A stretch of DNA of 64,000 nt. It comes from Erysipelotrichaceae bacterium 66202529. GTDB taxonomy: Bacteria > Bacillota_I > Bacilli_A > Erysipelotrichales > Erysipelotrichaceae. The notes beneath the pieces were generated by a model. The model did not search any database, was not told the DNA's origin, and saw nothing but the letters and a program-made list of their open reading frames with translations. Below are positions 51,749-61,191 of this stretch, in pieces. The first letter of the stretch is position 1. Every line of letters begins with the position of its first letter. The stretch is from the NCBI GenBank assembly GCA_017161075.1, contig CP046174.1, forward strand, positions 2,542,001 through 2,606,000. Direction: 5' to 3'. The position numbers and the translations under genes are program-made.

Positions 51749-52168
51749 TTATTTTGCGTTTTTCTCTGCATCCTGAATGGCTTTTATAAAGCCGTTCACA
51801 CTGATGGTACAGCCGGTACGCACATCGTTGTTTTCCGCCTTTCCATCCTTGTTCAGCTTGATTTTATCAATTCCATGCTTTTCTACATATTTTTCAAAAT
51901 AGGCAATCTGTTCATTCCATTCCTTTTTGATCGGACTTGCCTGCTTCATACCATATGCTTCACCAAGCTCCTTCTTCGTTTTATCCTTGCCCTTTGCGGT
52001 TTCGTCAATTTCAACCTCCGCAATTTTATCATTTTTCAATTTGACCCTTGCGGTTGTTTTTTCCCCATTATCATTCGTATAGGTTCCTGTGCCTTCCTTT
52101 TCCTCACTCTTTCCGCCGCAGCCGCACAGCAGTACGGAAAGACCCAGTAGCATTACCTGCTTTTTCAT
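51749..52168 (-). CDS. FMN_bind-like lipoprotein
   Basis: 139 residues from ATG 52168 (MKKQVMLLGLSVLLCGCGG) with AAAGGATG upstream. Lipobox LLCGC gives a membrane-anchored lipoprotein. The mature part has the FMN_bind-like pattern (GTGTYTNDNGEKTTARVKLKNDKIAEVEIDE) and ends with NDVRTGCTISVNGFI, where classical FMN_bind proteins have the flavinylated Thr in a (S/T)GAT motif. Whether GCT is flavinylated is unknown. A second copy lies at 53685-54107. Confidence 0.72.
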   Translation of the reverse strand: MKKQVMLLGLSVLLCGCGGKSEEKEGTGTYTNDNGEKTTARVKLKNDKIAEVEIDETAKGKDKTKKELGEAYGMKQASPIKKEWNEQIAYFEKYVEKHGIDKIKLNKDGKAENNDVRTGCTISVNGFIKAIQDAEKNAK

Positions 52169-52220
52169 GCATATCATCCTTTCGCTGCTGTTAGTATGCT
52201 ATGCATGCAGTGGCTTTATA

Positions 52221-53396
52221 CTACTGCCAGTCAATTTCTCCATCATACAGCTGCTTCAGCTGATCCTGCAGCCAGGCATAGGTAAAGCTGGAGCTGATGG
52301 TTCGCTGCCCATGCGCCGAGGCCAGCTCCTCGCTGTAGGAGGAAAACGGCAGCAGCTGGAAATGATCATAGGAGCTGTCAAACTGATTGACAATCGGAAT
52401 CAGTTTTTTATTGCGGACAGCGACCTTCTTTGTATCCCTGTTAAATTCCACATCACACTGAACGATACCACCCAGCTCATACATATTCGTAAACTGCTCA
52501 CTGGCACGATCTACGCCCATGGCTGCCGATACGAAGTTTCCAAGGGAATACATTACAAACGTTTCCCTGCCATCCTTGTTTTTTAAGGTCTCCACCTTCT
52601 GCAGGCAGTGGGGATGATTGCCGACTATGATATCAACTCCCTGCTCATTCAGAAATTGTGCCGCTGATCGTTGCTGTGCATCCAGCTCATAGGTGAATTC
52701 CGTGCCCCAGTGCATAGCCGCAATGACAACATCCGCCTTCTTTTTTGCCTGCCGGATATCATCCTTCAGCTGCTTTTGATGCGCCTTATCAAATTCATGA
52801 TTTTCATTCAGAAAATGATTCACAGCATAGCTGTACTTCTCCTCCACCGGCTGATTGGTATCATAGGTATAAGCAAGAATCGCAAAGCGTACACCGTTTC
52901 GCTCTACTACAAGCGTATCCTCACGCTGCTGTTGATTATCATATGCTCCCGTTGTTCGGATACCGTTTTTCTCCAGATTTTTTCTGGTATTACCAATTCC
53001 CTGCATACCACGGTCATAGCTGTGATTGTTCGCAAACGTCAATACATCAAAGCCGATTTCAGGCAGCTGTGCTGCAATTTCCTCGGGTGCATTAAAGGTA
53101 TAATCACTGCCTGTGATCCCCAGCTCTTTTCCTCCCAGCACCACCTCCTGATTGCCAATGACAAGATCAGCATCCAGATAGGGCTTCACCTTATCAAAAT
53201 AATCCCTTACATCATAGTCGCTTCCCATCCAGTTGTACAAGGCATCCTCAATCAGGATATCACCGGTAAAACGTAAGGATACCGTATGTATTGGATTTTC
53301 TTTTTTAACAGCCGGCTTCTTTTCTTGTTCATTTTTTTTGCTGCAGCCGCAAAGCAGAAGACATGCAGCACAGCATGTAATTAGTAATTTTTTCAT
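52221..53396 (-). CDS. CapA-family lipoprotein (metallophosphatase fold)
   Basis: 391 residues, lipobox LLLCGCSKK. CapA/YwtB-type motifs: SLRFTGDILIEDALY, DLVIGNQEV, DVLTFANNHSYDRGMQGI, DVVIAAMHWGTEFTYELDAQQRSAAQFL and DIIVGNHPHCLQ. Calcineurin-like fold; CapA proteins act in poly-gamma-glutamate attachment, but no capBC genes are here, so the substrate is uncertain. GGGAAAGGAATGC precedes the start. It lies between the two FMN_bind-like lipoprotein genes. Confidence 0.88.
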   Translation of the reverse strand: MKKLLITCCAACLLLCGCSKKNEQEKKPAVKKENPIHTVSLRFTGDILIEDALYNWMGSDYDVRDYFDKVKPYLDADLVIGNQEVVLGGKELGITGSDYTFNAPEEIAAQLPEIGFDVLTFANNHSYDRGMQGIGNTRKNLEKNGIRTTGAYDNQQQREDTLVVERNGVRFAILAYTYDTNQPVEEKYSYAVNHFLNENHEFDKAHQKQLKDDIRQAKKKADVVIAAMHWGTEFTYELDAQQRSAAQFLNEQGVDIIVGNHPHCLQKVETLKNKDGRETFVMYSLGNFVSAAMGVDRASEQFTNMYELGGIVQCDVEFNRDTKKVAVRNKKLIPIVNQFDSSYDHFQLLPFSSYSEELASAHGQRTISSSFTYAWLQDQLKQLYDGEIDWQ

Positions 53397-53648
53397 AAAT
53401 GCATTCCTTTCCCCTTATTATGTTACATTATAAAGCATCCGTTCACAGATGTTAAGCGATATTCCGGAAACCGCTGTCTTTTACACCTTTAATACCGGTT
53501 ACAGAAATCATATTCTGGTTTATGATGTAGACACAAGGAGTCATAGCTGAAGCAGGATATAAAAGTAATATTTTATCGTACACAGGCACAGTGCTTTTGT
53601 ATGAACACCTTCCATATGTTTACAGGGATACATAAGAAGCACAAAAAA
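53397..53648. other. Intergenic ~250 bp upstream of the CapA gene
   Basis: Promoter region expected; no convincing -35/-10 pair or ORF found. Followed by the terminator of the next gene. Confidence 0.3.
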
Positions 53649-53676
53649 AACGGGGATAGCTTGTCCTATCTCCGCT
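53649..53676 (-). terminator. Terminator of the second FMN_bind-like lipoprotein gene
   Basis: GCGGaGATAG/CTATCcCCG stem with a 6-base loop, then TTTTTTTT on the minus strand. Confidence 0.88.
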
Positions 53677-53684
53677 TTTCTATT

Positions 53685-54107
53685 TTATTCCGCGCTGTCC
53701 TTTGCACTCTTTGCGGCATCCATCAGATTTTTTATATTGATGGTGCAGCCAGCCAGAACATCATCGTTTACAGGATATCCTGCATCGTTCATTTCAACCT
53801 TGTCCAGCCCGTTTTTCTTAATGTAATTCTCCAGGAATTCCACCTGCTCATACCATTCTTTTTTTGCTTTTTTGCTGGCAGACTTCATATTATACTTATC
53901 GCCAAGCTCTTTTTTTGATTTTCCCTCTTTTGTTTCATCCAGACTGATGGCTACGACATCATCACCCTTTACGGTAATTTCCGCTGATGCGAAGTCTCCG
54001 CTCTTGTCTTTTGCGGATTCACCTTTTCCTGTTTTTTCAGGCTCGGAATTACCGCCGCAGGCTGCTAGTAACACTGTCATTGCTAGTAGTACTGTGAGTT
54101 TTTTCAT
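53685..54107 (-). CDS. Second FMN_bind-like lipoprotein (paralogue)
   Basis: 140 residues behind GGAGGAGAATAGTAA. Lipobox LLAACGG. A paralogue of 51749-52168: shared KKELG.-Y-MK.AS..-KKEW-EQ and the terminal DVLAGCTINI. The linker after the lipobox (~20-40) is Lys/Ser/Asp-rich. Monocistronic, with its own terminator, so the two copies may be expressed under different conditions. Confidence 0.72.
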   Translation of the reverse strand: MKKLTVLLAMTVLLAACGGNSEPEKTGKGESAKDKSGDFASAEITVKGDDVVAISLDETKEGKSKKELGDKYNMKSASKKAKKEWYEQVEFLENYIKKNGLDKVEMNDAGYPVNDDVLAGCTINIKNLMDAAKSAKDSAE

Positions 54108-54399
54108 TTACTATTCTCCTCCATGTGGCTGCTTATTTACAGCCTTCCTAATATCCCTCATCCTATGATATGATGTGGTATCCCTATGGTATCAGATTGT
54201 ATCAAGAATCGTCAACCGTTTTGCTTACATTTTCACAAGTTAATTTTTACCAATGCAGCTGTTTCATTTATATTTGGGTAAAATCAGGGCTCTTCCCTGT
54301 TTACGACAGTACCTTTTTATGGCAGGTATAGGTGCTTTCATCGTTACGACTTCCCGATGACAGCCCTTGCCATATTCCCAACTGCTTGATTGGTGTGCA
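54108..54399. other. Intergenic ~290 bp, upstream of the lipoprotein gene and downstream of glpK
   Basis: Contains short repeated GGTATC/GATACC/TGATAC elements near 54167-54205, some in inverted orientation, possible operator. No gene seen. Confidence 0.3.
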
Positions 54400-55881
54400 T
54401 CAGAAATCCAAAATCGCATGAATGGCTCTGTTCCAGCCGTTTAGACAGGCATTTCTTTTCTGTTCATCCATTTGCGGCATGAATGTATGTGATATCTGAA
54501 ACTGGGAACGGATTTCCTCCTTGGATTTCCAAAAGCCCATAGCCAGACCAGACAGATAGGCTGCGCCCAGTGCCGTTGTTTCACTGATGGTGGAGCGTAC
54601 GATGCACGTATCGGTAATATCACTTTGAAACTGCAGGAGATAATCGTTCCTGCTGGCACCGCCATCTACCTGCATCTGTGCGATATCCAACCCGCTGTCC
54701 TGCTTCATCGCCTGCAGCACATCGTTGGTCTGATATGCCAGAGCTTCCAGGGTAGCCCGAATGATATGCTCCTGCGTTGTTCCTCTGGTCAGTCCAAACA
54801 TTCCACCCTTTGCCTGCGGCTTCCAATATGGAGCACCAAGGCCGGTAAAGCTCGGTACGACATATACGCCGTCACTGTCCGCAACCTGTAAGGCGCGCTG
54901 TTCACTTTCCCCGCTGCTGTGTAAAATTTTCAAGCCGTCGCGAAGCCACTGGATGGCTGCGCCTGCCACAAACACGCTGCCCTCTAAAACATAATCCGTC
55001 TCTCCCTTGATTCTCCAGCCGACACAGCTGACAAGTCCATGTGCGGAATGAATCAAACGCTCTTTTGTATTCATCAAAAGGAAGCACCCGGTTCCATACG
55101 TATTTTTCACATTACCTGCATCGAAGCAGGTTTGTCCAAACAGGGCTGCCTGCTGATCCCCGATCAAAGCCGCAACGGGTATCGGATGATCAAACACACC
55201 ACAGGTTACCCCGTATACCTCGCTGGAATCACGGATTTCCGGAAGCATACAGCGCGGGATATTCCAAAGCTTCAGCAGCTCCTCATCATATTGCAGAGTT
55301 TTCAGATTCATGAGCATCGTTCGGGAAGCATTGGAGACATCTGTCATATGCTTTGCGCCTTTGGTCAGCTTCCACAGCAGCCAGGTATCCATCGTTCCAA
55401 ACAACAGCTCACCGCGTTCTGCACGCTTTTGCGCACCCTCTACATGATCCAGTATCCAACGAATCTTGCTGGCAGAGAAATACGGATCCAAAAGCAGTCC
55501 GGTCTTTTCACGAATCATTGCCTCCTGTCCTTCCTCCTTCAGCTTTTGGCAATAATCATCTGTCTGCCGGGACTGCCAGACGATGGCAAAATAAATCGGC
55601 TGACCGCTTTCCTTATCCCAGACAACCGTAGTCTCTCTTTGATTGGTAATACCGATAGCCGCCACCTGTGTATCCTTCACACCGGCTTTCGCCAGTACCT
55701 CAAACATAACACCGACGGTGCTGGCCCATATATCATTTGCATTTTGTTCCACCCAGCCCGGGTGCGGATAAAAATTTTCCAGCTCCTTTTGCGCTACGCC
55801 TACAATATTGCTGGCTTTATCAAACAGAATGGCGCGGGTACTTGTCGTTCCCTGATCAATCGCCATGACATAGGATGTCAT
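54400..55881 (-). CDS. glpK: Glycerol kinase
   Basis: 493 residues from ATG 55881 (MTSYVMAIDQGTTSTRAILFD) behind AAGGAGGAAGC. FGGY motifs are complete: AIDQGTTSTR, GITNQRET, MDTWLLWKL, GDQQAALFGQ, NTYGTGCFLL, MQVDGGASRNDYLLQFQ. It phosphorylates glycerol to glycerol-3-phosphate. The loop before GDQQAALFGQ (EVYGVTCGVFDHPIPVAALI) is short and lacks the YHF segment whose His is phosphorylated by HPr in enterococcal enzymes. No glpF or glpD is adjacent. Confidence 0.97.
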   Translation of the reverse strand: MTSYVMAIDQGTTSTRAILFDKASNIVGVAQKELENFYPHPGWVEQNANDIWASTVGVMFEVLAKAGVKDTQVAAIGITNQRETTVVWDKESGQPIYFAIVWQSRQTDDYCQKLKEEGQEAMIREKTGLLLDPYFSASKIRWILDHVEGAQKRAERGELLFGTMDTWLLWKLTKGAKHMTDVSNASRTMLMNLKTLQYDEELLKLWNIPRCMLPEIRDSSEVYGVTCGVFDHPIPVAALIGDQQAALFGQTCFDAGNVKNTYGTGCFLLMNTKERLIHSAHGLVSCVGWRIKGETDYVLEGSVFVAGAAIQWLRDGLKILHSSGESEQRALQVADSDGVYVVPSFTGLGAPYWKPQAKGGMFGLTRGTTQEHIIRATLEALAYQTNDVLQAMKQDSGLDIAQMQVDGGASRNDYLLQFQSDITDTCIVRSTISETTALGAAYLSGLAMGFWKSKEEIRSQFQISHTFMPQMDEQKRNACLNGWNRAIHAILDF

Positions 55882-55910
55882 ATATGCTTCCTCCTTCATT
55901 ATTTTTCTAC

Positions 55911-55939
55911 ATTATAACATAAATGATAGCGGTTTACAT
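55911..55939 (-). promoter_or_regulatory. glpK promoter with possible CcpA site
   Basis: Extended -10 TGTTATAAT (TATAAT at 55911-55916) on the minus strand, weak -35 at 55934-55939. The -35 is overlapped by TGTAAACCGCTATCA (55924-55938), which resembles a cre box with one extra base. Catabolite control of glpK is common; here it is tentative. Confidence 0.45.
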
Positions 55940-55980
55940 AATAAACAGGGCTATGGTCTCCCTTTTTCACAGCAGACAAA

Positions 55981-56004
55981 AGGAGAGCATTTATATGCTC
56001 TCCT
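55981..56004 (-). terminator. Terminator at the end of the FtsX-type permease gene
   Basis: AGGAGAGCAT/ATGCTCTCCT 10-bp perfect stem with a 4-base loop containing the stop codon, then TTTTGTCT on the minus strand. Confidence 0.85.
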
Positions 56005-58582
56005 GGCGTATTGTTTCCATCAGATTGTCATGCTTCATAGCATGCAGTGCGAGCTGCATACTGGTAAACAGCAGAATGGCAAGCAGACAGAGTATAAACA
56101 GCAGTCCCTGCCATGGAAACGTAAAAGAAAAGGCGAAATTAGTTTGCAGAATGGAGTATACACCATATATGATGAGGAAGGAGAGCGGTATGCCAAACAG
56201 CATGGTTCTGCCCAGATATTGCAAAAGCTCCATACGAATCATCGTGCGAAAGGCATGCGGTGTGATTCCAATCGATTTCAGCATGGCAAATTCCCGTCTG
56301 CGAAGGGCAATACCAGTAGATATCGTATTATAAATATTGGCGGAGCTGACCAGAAGGATCAGTGCCACAAATCCATAGAGAAAGATGTTCAGGAACAGTG
56401 AAAGCTGATTCTGCCGATCCTTTAATGCACGGATGTTGCTTTTATAGATTGTCCCTGCCGGATGCTGGGATTGCAGCTGTGTCAGCTCGTTTTCCAAGGC
56501 ATAGGGCTGAGAGGAGCGATATTGAAAGGTCATGGACAGCAGATCATCCGGGATGTGCAGCTGCTTTTTCAATAGCTGCATGGACTGCTCGTTGGTTATC
56601 AGATAGATTGTATGAATATCATCGGTATTCGCGGGTAAAAACCACGGATGCACGTCACTGACGGCAGCAATCTTGATCGTTGTCTGCTTTTGACTGTTCG
56701 TAAGACCAGTCTGCATATGCATTCCCTGCTTTGCATCCTCCAGCAGCTGATAATTGGTAAAGGTGTTTTCATTTTTATAGGTCAGCGTGTTCAGCAGGAT
56801 TGCCTGTACAGCATCACCTGTAAACGTTCCAACAGAAGCATTGGCCTCTCTTGCATAGCGCTCAAAGCCATCCACATCCAGAGCAATGACCTCCAGGTTT
56901 AAACGCTGCTCACTCTTTGTACTATCCAGATGCTGTCCCCGCTCAGCCAAAAGCTGCTGCAGCTGCTTGCTGTAGGCTGTCGTTGAATGATCCTGCAGCG
57001 TCACATGCTCCATATACAGAAACTCATCACTAGAGGGAAGCTGGGATAGCTGTTTGCGCAGCATATCCTGCTCCTGCTGCTTATATCCGCTGATTCCACC
57101 GGTTACATCCGCCGGTATCTCCCCCTGCGCCATCGCGAACGCCTGCGAGATATAGGTGGAAAAGCTGTAGGCTGTCATAAAGAGAACCATGCTGATGATG
57201 AGCGAGAACAGGGTTGCGTAATAGCGGTGTCTGCTGCGCTTCAGGTTTTTTGCGCCAAGCTCAGCGGAAAAGCCGAACCAACGGCGCACCCAGCGGGTTT
57301 TTCGTACATCCCTTGCACGGATACTGATATCCTGATTTTGCCGCAGCGCATCGATTGGGGTAATGCGGGATGCACGACGGGCAGGAATCCACGCACTGAC
57401 CAGTAAAACGATGGAGGAAAATAAAATGGAAACAAGCACACTCTGCCAGGTGATGACAAGCCTCAGCTCAACCATGGTTTCAAACATTCCCTCGATCAGC
57501 GGCTGTATGCATAAAAAGGTGATACCGATTCCTGCATAACCGGCAAGGATGCCTATCGGAATCGCAACAATCCCAATCACAAATGCTTCAAAGAAAACAG
57601 AGGAGCGCTTTTGTTTTCGTGTTGCTCCAATGCTGGCAAGCATACCCAGATAACGGCTCCGCTGTGATAATGAGATGGCGAAGGCATTGTAAATCAGGGA
57701 TATGGAACCGATCATGATGATGAGGGATACGATTCCTGTGGCAAGCGTAATCGTTGTCATAAAGCCGTTATCATCATTGATACCGTAAAACATCAGCAGG
57801 GTATTGTTGGCATTGATGGGTACATCTGCGACTCCGTAATCCTCTGCAATTTTCTGTGCATCCTCATAAATGGCTGCTGTGCGCTCCTTCATTGTGACAG
57901 AGACAACATACTGGTTATCCGCCGTTCCCTCATTTCCCTGAAACGGCAGATAAAAGGCATAGTTCTGACTTCCGAAATGCACCCTTCCATCATCTATAAT
58001 ACCGGTAATCTGAAAGGTTCGCTCTTCTGTGGGATGAAAATTTTTACTTGTTGCATCTGGTATTCCCCATTGCGAATATGTCCGTGTTCCATCCTCCTGC
58101 GTAATATAGCCGATGGGCAGCGTAATGCTGTCTCCGATTTTCCACGAGGTACCGCTTGTTTTAATAAAGCTTTCAGATAACAACAGCTCATTCTTATGCT
58201 GGGGAAGCCTGCCCTTTACCAGCTGCAAAGCATTCAGATGCAGATGCTCCATATCGTAAACCTGAAGCTGTATGTATCTGCGCCTTGTATCCTTTACATC
58301 CTTCAGATATGCACAGGTATCCTGATAGGAGATCAGGCTTTCCTTAATGCGCTCATCCTGTACCAGCTTTTCTGCCTGTGCGGCAGGTACATCATAAAAT
58401 TCCATTTCAAAATCTCCGAAATTGGAACGGGCATTGCGCAGCATCAGATCCTGAAAGGACTGGGCGATTGTGGATACCGCTGCAATCATGGCTACGGACA
58501 GGATAACCCCAAAGACCGTCACCATCGTTCTCCGTTTGCTGGCGAGCATGCATTTCAATGTTACCCTCTGTATGATGTTCAT
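55991..58582 (-). CDS. FtsX-type ABC transporter permease with two FtsX domains
   Basis: 863 residues. Helix ~20-40, a large extracytoplasmic domain, three helices with a first FtsX core (~285-400; [29 protein letters not shown]), helix ~450, a second extracytoplasmic domain, and a second FtsX core at the C-terminus ([31 protein letters not shown]). This doubled layout is typical of peptide- or lipid-handling mechanotransmission ABC transporters of the MacB superfamily. It overlaps the ATPase gene by four bases. Confidence 0.92.
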   Translation of the reverse strand: MNIIQRVTLKCMLASKRRTMVTVFGVILSVAMIAAVSTIAQSFQDLMLRNARSNFGDFEMEFYDVPAAQAEKLVQDERIKESLISYQDTCAYLKDVKDTRRRYIQLQVYDMEHLHLNALQLVKGRLPQHKNELLLSESFIKTSGTSWKIGDSITLPIGYITQEDGTRTYSQWGIPDATSKNFHPTEERTFQITGIIDDGRVHFGSQNYAFYLPFQGNEGTADNQYVVSVTMKERTAAIYEDAQKIAEDYGVADVPINANNTLLMFYGINDDNGFMTTITLATGIVSLIIMIGSISLIYNAFAISLSQRSRYLGMLASIGATRKQKRSSVFFEAFVIGIVAIPIGILAGYAGIGITFLCIQPLIEGMFETMVELRLVITWQSVLVSILFSSIVLLVSAWIPARRASRITPIDALRQNQDISIRARDVRKTRWVRRWFGFSAELGAKNLKRSRHRYYATLFSLIISMVLFMTAYSFSTYISQAFAMAQGEIPADVTGGISGYKQQEQDMLRKQLSQLPSSDEFLYMEHVTLQDHSTTAYSKQLQQLLAERGQHLDSTKSEQRLNLEVIALDVDGFERYAREANASVGTFTGDAVQAILLNTLTYKNENTFTNYQLLEDAKQGMHMQTGLTNSQKQTTIKIAAVSDVHPWFLPANTDDIHTIYLITNEQSMQLLKKQLHIPDDLLSMTFQYRSSQPYALENELTQLQSQHPAGTIYKSNIRALKDRQNQLSLFLNIFLYGFVALILLVSSANIYNTISTGIALRRREFAMLKSIGITPHAFRTMIRMELLQYLGRTMLFGIPLSFLIIYGVYSILQTNFAFSFTFPWQGLLFILCLLAILLFTSMQLALHAMKHDNLMETIRQESI

Positions 58583-59262
58583 CGGCGAATCACCTCATCA
58601 CGTACAATGTGTCCGTCCTCGATTTTTAAAATCCTATCTGCCTGCAAAGCGATGCTTTCATCATGTGTGATGATAATCAGTGTCTGCTGCAGCTCATCAT
58701 GCAGGCGTTTCAGCAAGTCGATGATTTCCCTGCTGTTGGCGCGGTCCAGATTTCCAGTCGGCTCGTCCGCCAGTACGATGGCAGGTGATGCCATCAGGGC
58801 ACGGCCGATGGAAACACGCTGCTGCTGTCCGCCGCTGAGCTGGCTTGGCAAATGCTGCAATCGTTTCTCCAATCCCAGTGCCTGCACCATTGTATGCAGC
58901 TGCTTTTCATTCACCTTGCGATTATCCAGCAGCAGAGGAAGAGTGATGTTTTCCTCCACATTCAGCACAGGAATCAAATTGTAAAACTGATAGATGAGAC
59001 CGATCTGTCTTCTGCGAAAGATAGCAAGTGCGGTTTCATCAAGTGCATACATATCCTTATCACTCACATATACCTTGCCGCTGCTAGGCTGATCCACACC
59101 GCCCAGCAGATGCAGCAGCGTGGATTTCCCACTACCGCTCGGCCCCACAATGGCGACAAATTCCCCCTGCTCCACTCGGAAGGATACATCATCCAGCGCA
59201 CTTACCTGCGCTTCCCCCTGTCCATATCGTTTTGATAAATGCTCTACTCTTAAAATTTCCAT
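58579..59262 (-). CDS. ABC transporter ATPase (LolD/MacB type)
   Basis: 227 residues behind GAGGAGGTAGCTT. Walker [11 protein letters not shown]-loop, signature [15 protein letters not shown], Walker [14 protein letters not shown]-loop IITHDESIA. It powers the FtsX-type permease that follows. Confidence 0.96.
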   Translation of the reverse strand: MEILRVEHLSKRYGQGEAQVSALDDVSFRVEQGEFVAIVGPSGSGKSTLLHLLGGVDQPSSGKVYVSDKDMYALDETALAIFRRRQIGLIYQFYNLIPVLNVEENITLPLLLDNRKVNEKQLHTMVQALGLEKRLQHLPSQLSGGQQQRVSIGRALMASPAIVLADEPTGNLDRANSREIIDLLKRLHDELQQTLIIITHDESIALQADRILKIEDGHIVRDEVIRR

Positions 59263-59320
59263 AAGCTACCTCCTCAGCAATAGCATACCGCGCGCACATG
59301 ACAGCTTCGTGAGCGAAGGA

Positions 59321-60325
59321 TTACAAATTTGTCACATCCTTGTATATGCGTATGAGAAAACAGGCTCCCTGCTCACAAGCTAGTGCCTCCACATCGCCAT
59401 TTTGCTGCTGAAACACCGCCTTACTCATGGCAAGACCAATTCCTGCACTGTCGCAGGAGGCATGCCTTCCCCGATAAAAGCGTTCAAAGATATGCGGCAG
59501 ATCCTCCGGTGCGATTCCCTCACCGCTATCCTGAATCCGGATACAGGTATGCAGCGGATTATCCTGGACCAAAATATGGATACTGCCCTGTTGTGGTGTA
59601 TGCTCCACACAGTTTTTCAATATATTCCCCAATGCTTCCACGCTCCATTTCGCATCCAGGGTCACGCAGAGCGCCTTATCACAATGAAGCGTACAGGTTT
59701 GCTCCTTTAGCTCCATCATGATATGCAGAGGCTGCAGACTTTCCTGTATAAGCTGATATATCACGACCTGCTGCGGGTGAAACTGCAAAACACGCGCATC
59801 AATGCGGGACAGCTTCAACAGCGTGGAAACCAGCCACTCAATGCGTTTCAGCTGCTGACGCAGAGCATCCACAAACTGGTCATGCTGTGCCTTGGACAGC
59901 GCCTCATCCTTAAGCAGCTCACTCATCACCATCATGGAGGTCAGCGGAGTTTTTAACTGATGGGATATATCCGAAAGGGAATCAGCCAGAAACAGCTTGT
60001 CCTTTTTCAGGCTCTCCTTTTGCAGCTGCAGGGTGCGTGTGATTTTATAAAGATCACTGTACAGAATACTCAGCTCTCCTTCCTTGTATTGCGGAATGTC
60101 AAAAACACCGTCCCCCTGATAAACCTGCTGCAGATACATGGACAGCTTTTTTAGCTCTGCATAGCGATAGTGACTCAGCAGCAGATACAGAACCAGCAGC
60201 ACCCCCTGAGAAAGCAAAGCTAAAAGCATTGCTTTCATAGAAATCTGAAGCAGCAGGCAAGCGGTAAACAGCATGACGGCAAGACTAATCCACAGCGCGA
60301 TACGAAGCTCTTTATTACGCAGCAT
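59321..60325 (-). CDS. Sensor histidine kinase
   Basis: 334 residues. Two close N-terminal membrane helices (~8-50) with almost no external loop, i.e. an intramembrane-type sensor; then a HAMP-like linker, HisKA DISHQLKTPLTSMM (phospho-His ~119), and HATPase boxes NILKNCVEHTP, DSGEGIAPEDLPHIFERFYRG and SAGIGLAMSKA. Minimal external loops and the neighbouring ABC transporter suggest the transporter does the sensing. It overlaps the response regulator gene by 11 bases. Confidence 0.94.
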   Translation of the reverse strand: MLRNKELRIALWISLAVMLFTACLLLQISMKAMLLALLSQGVLLVLYLLLSHYRYAELKKLSMYLQQVYQGDGVFDIPQYKEGELSILYSDLYKITRTLQLQKESLKKDKLFLADSLSDISHQLKTPLTSMMVMSELLKDEALSKAQHDQFVDALRQQLKRIEWLVSTLLKLSRIDARVLQFHPQQVVIYQLIQESLQPLHIMMELKEQTCTLHCDKALCVTLDAKWSVEALGNILKNCVEHTPQQGSIHILVQDNPLHTCIRIQDSGEGIAPEDLPHIFERFYRGRHASCDSAGIGLAMSKAVFQQQNGDVEALACEQGACFLIRIYKDVTNL

Positions 60326-60998
60326 GATGCAGCTCCAGCCGATAGCCCAGCCCGCGCACAGTCACAATAATTGTCGGATTCTTTGGATCACGCTCCAGCT
60401 TTTCGCGAAGACGCTTCATATACACACTCAGAGTATTGTCATTAACAAAATCACCGGCTACATCCCAAATCCCCTCCAAAAGCTGAGAACGGCTAAGCAC
60501 CTGCTGCGGATGATTGACCAATACCATAAGCAGGCGGTATTCCAGTGCAGTCAGCAGGATTTCCTCCTGTTCTTTGTATACCTTCCCCTGCTTTGGATAG
60601 ATGCTAAGATACTGGATTTGTATGATGTCTTCCTCCTGCCTGTGATAGCGGCGCTGTACACTGCGCATACGGCTGAGCAGCTCATTGATACGAAACGGCT
60701 TCGTAATATAATCATCACCACCCATATCCAGCCCCATTACGACATTTCCCTCATCATCCAGGGCAGTTAAAAAGAGTACCGGAACATCCTGCCGGCTTTT
60801 TGCATAGGTACAGATGTCATATCCGCTCCCATCTGGCAATCCGACATCCAGCAGAAGCAAATCAAAAGCCTGCTGGTGAAGCTGCTGCAATGCTGCCTGC
60901 TTGCAATCACACCATACCACCTCATAGCCTTCCTTTTTCAATGTATAGACAAGCCCCATGGCGATGGCCTGATCATCTTCGACAAATAATACATTCAT
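60315..60998 (-). CDS. OmpR-family response regulator
   Basis: 227 residues. Receiver domain with the acidic pair VEDD, phospho-Asp in LLLLDVGLPDG (~residue 51), TAL and KPF motifs; OmpR/PhoB winged helix in the C-terminal 100 residues (LLTALEYRLLMVLVNHPQQVLSRSQLLEGIWD ... NTLSVYMKRLREKLERDPKNPTIIVTVRGLGYRLE). Start of the regulator-kinase-ATPase-permease operon. Confidence 0.96.
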   Translation of the reverse strand: MNVLFVEDDQAIAMGLVYTLKKEGYEVVWCDCKQAALQQLHQQAFDLLLLDVGLPDGSGYDICTYAKSRQDVPVLFLTALDDEGNVVMGLDMGGDDYITKPFRINELLSRMRSVQRRYHRQEEDIIQIQYLSIYPKQGKVYKEQEEILLTALEYRLLMVLVNHPQQVLSRSQLLEGIWDVAGDFVNDNTLSVYMKRLREKLERDPKNPTIIVTVRGLGYRLELHHAA

Positions 60999-61024
60999 AC
61001 ACTATCCAACCTTTCCTTTTCTGT

Positions 61025-61074
61025 ATTATAAAAAATAAATACCGCCCTGTCTATGAGTGTGACAAAACTGTCAC
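61025..61074 (-). promoter_or_regulatory. Promoter and likely operator of the two-component operon
   Basis: TAGACA (61048-61053), 17 bases, TATAAT (61025-61030) on the minus strand. Just upstream is the inverted repeat GTGACA-N4-TGTCAC (61059-61074), positioned like a response-regulator activation site. Confidence 0.72.
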
Positions 61075-61147
61075 TCTAAGGAGAACTGAACATATTCCAA
61101 TACCAGCATATTTATAGCCGGCGTTTCAAGCACAGGAATACACAAAA

Positions 61148-61183
61148 GGGCACGGATTCCCCTTCCTTAAGGAATTCATGCCC
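61148..61183 (-). terminator. Terminator of the ABC-2/MerR operon
   Basis: GGGCAtGAATTCC/GGAATcCGTGCCC stem with one mismatch and a 10-base loop, followed by TTTTGTG on the minus strand. Confidence 0.85.
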
Positions 61184-61191
61184 GTTTTACC

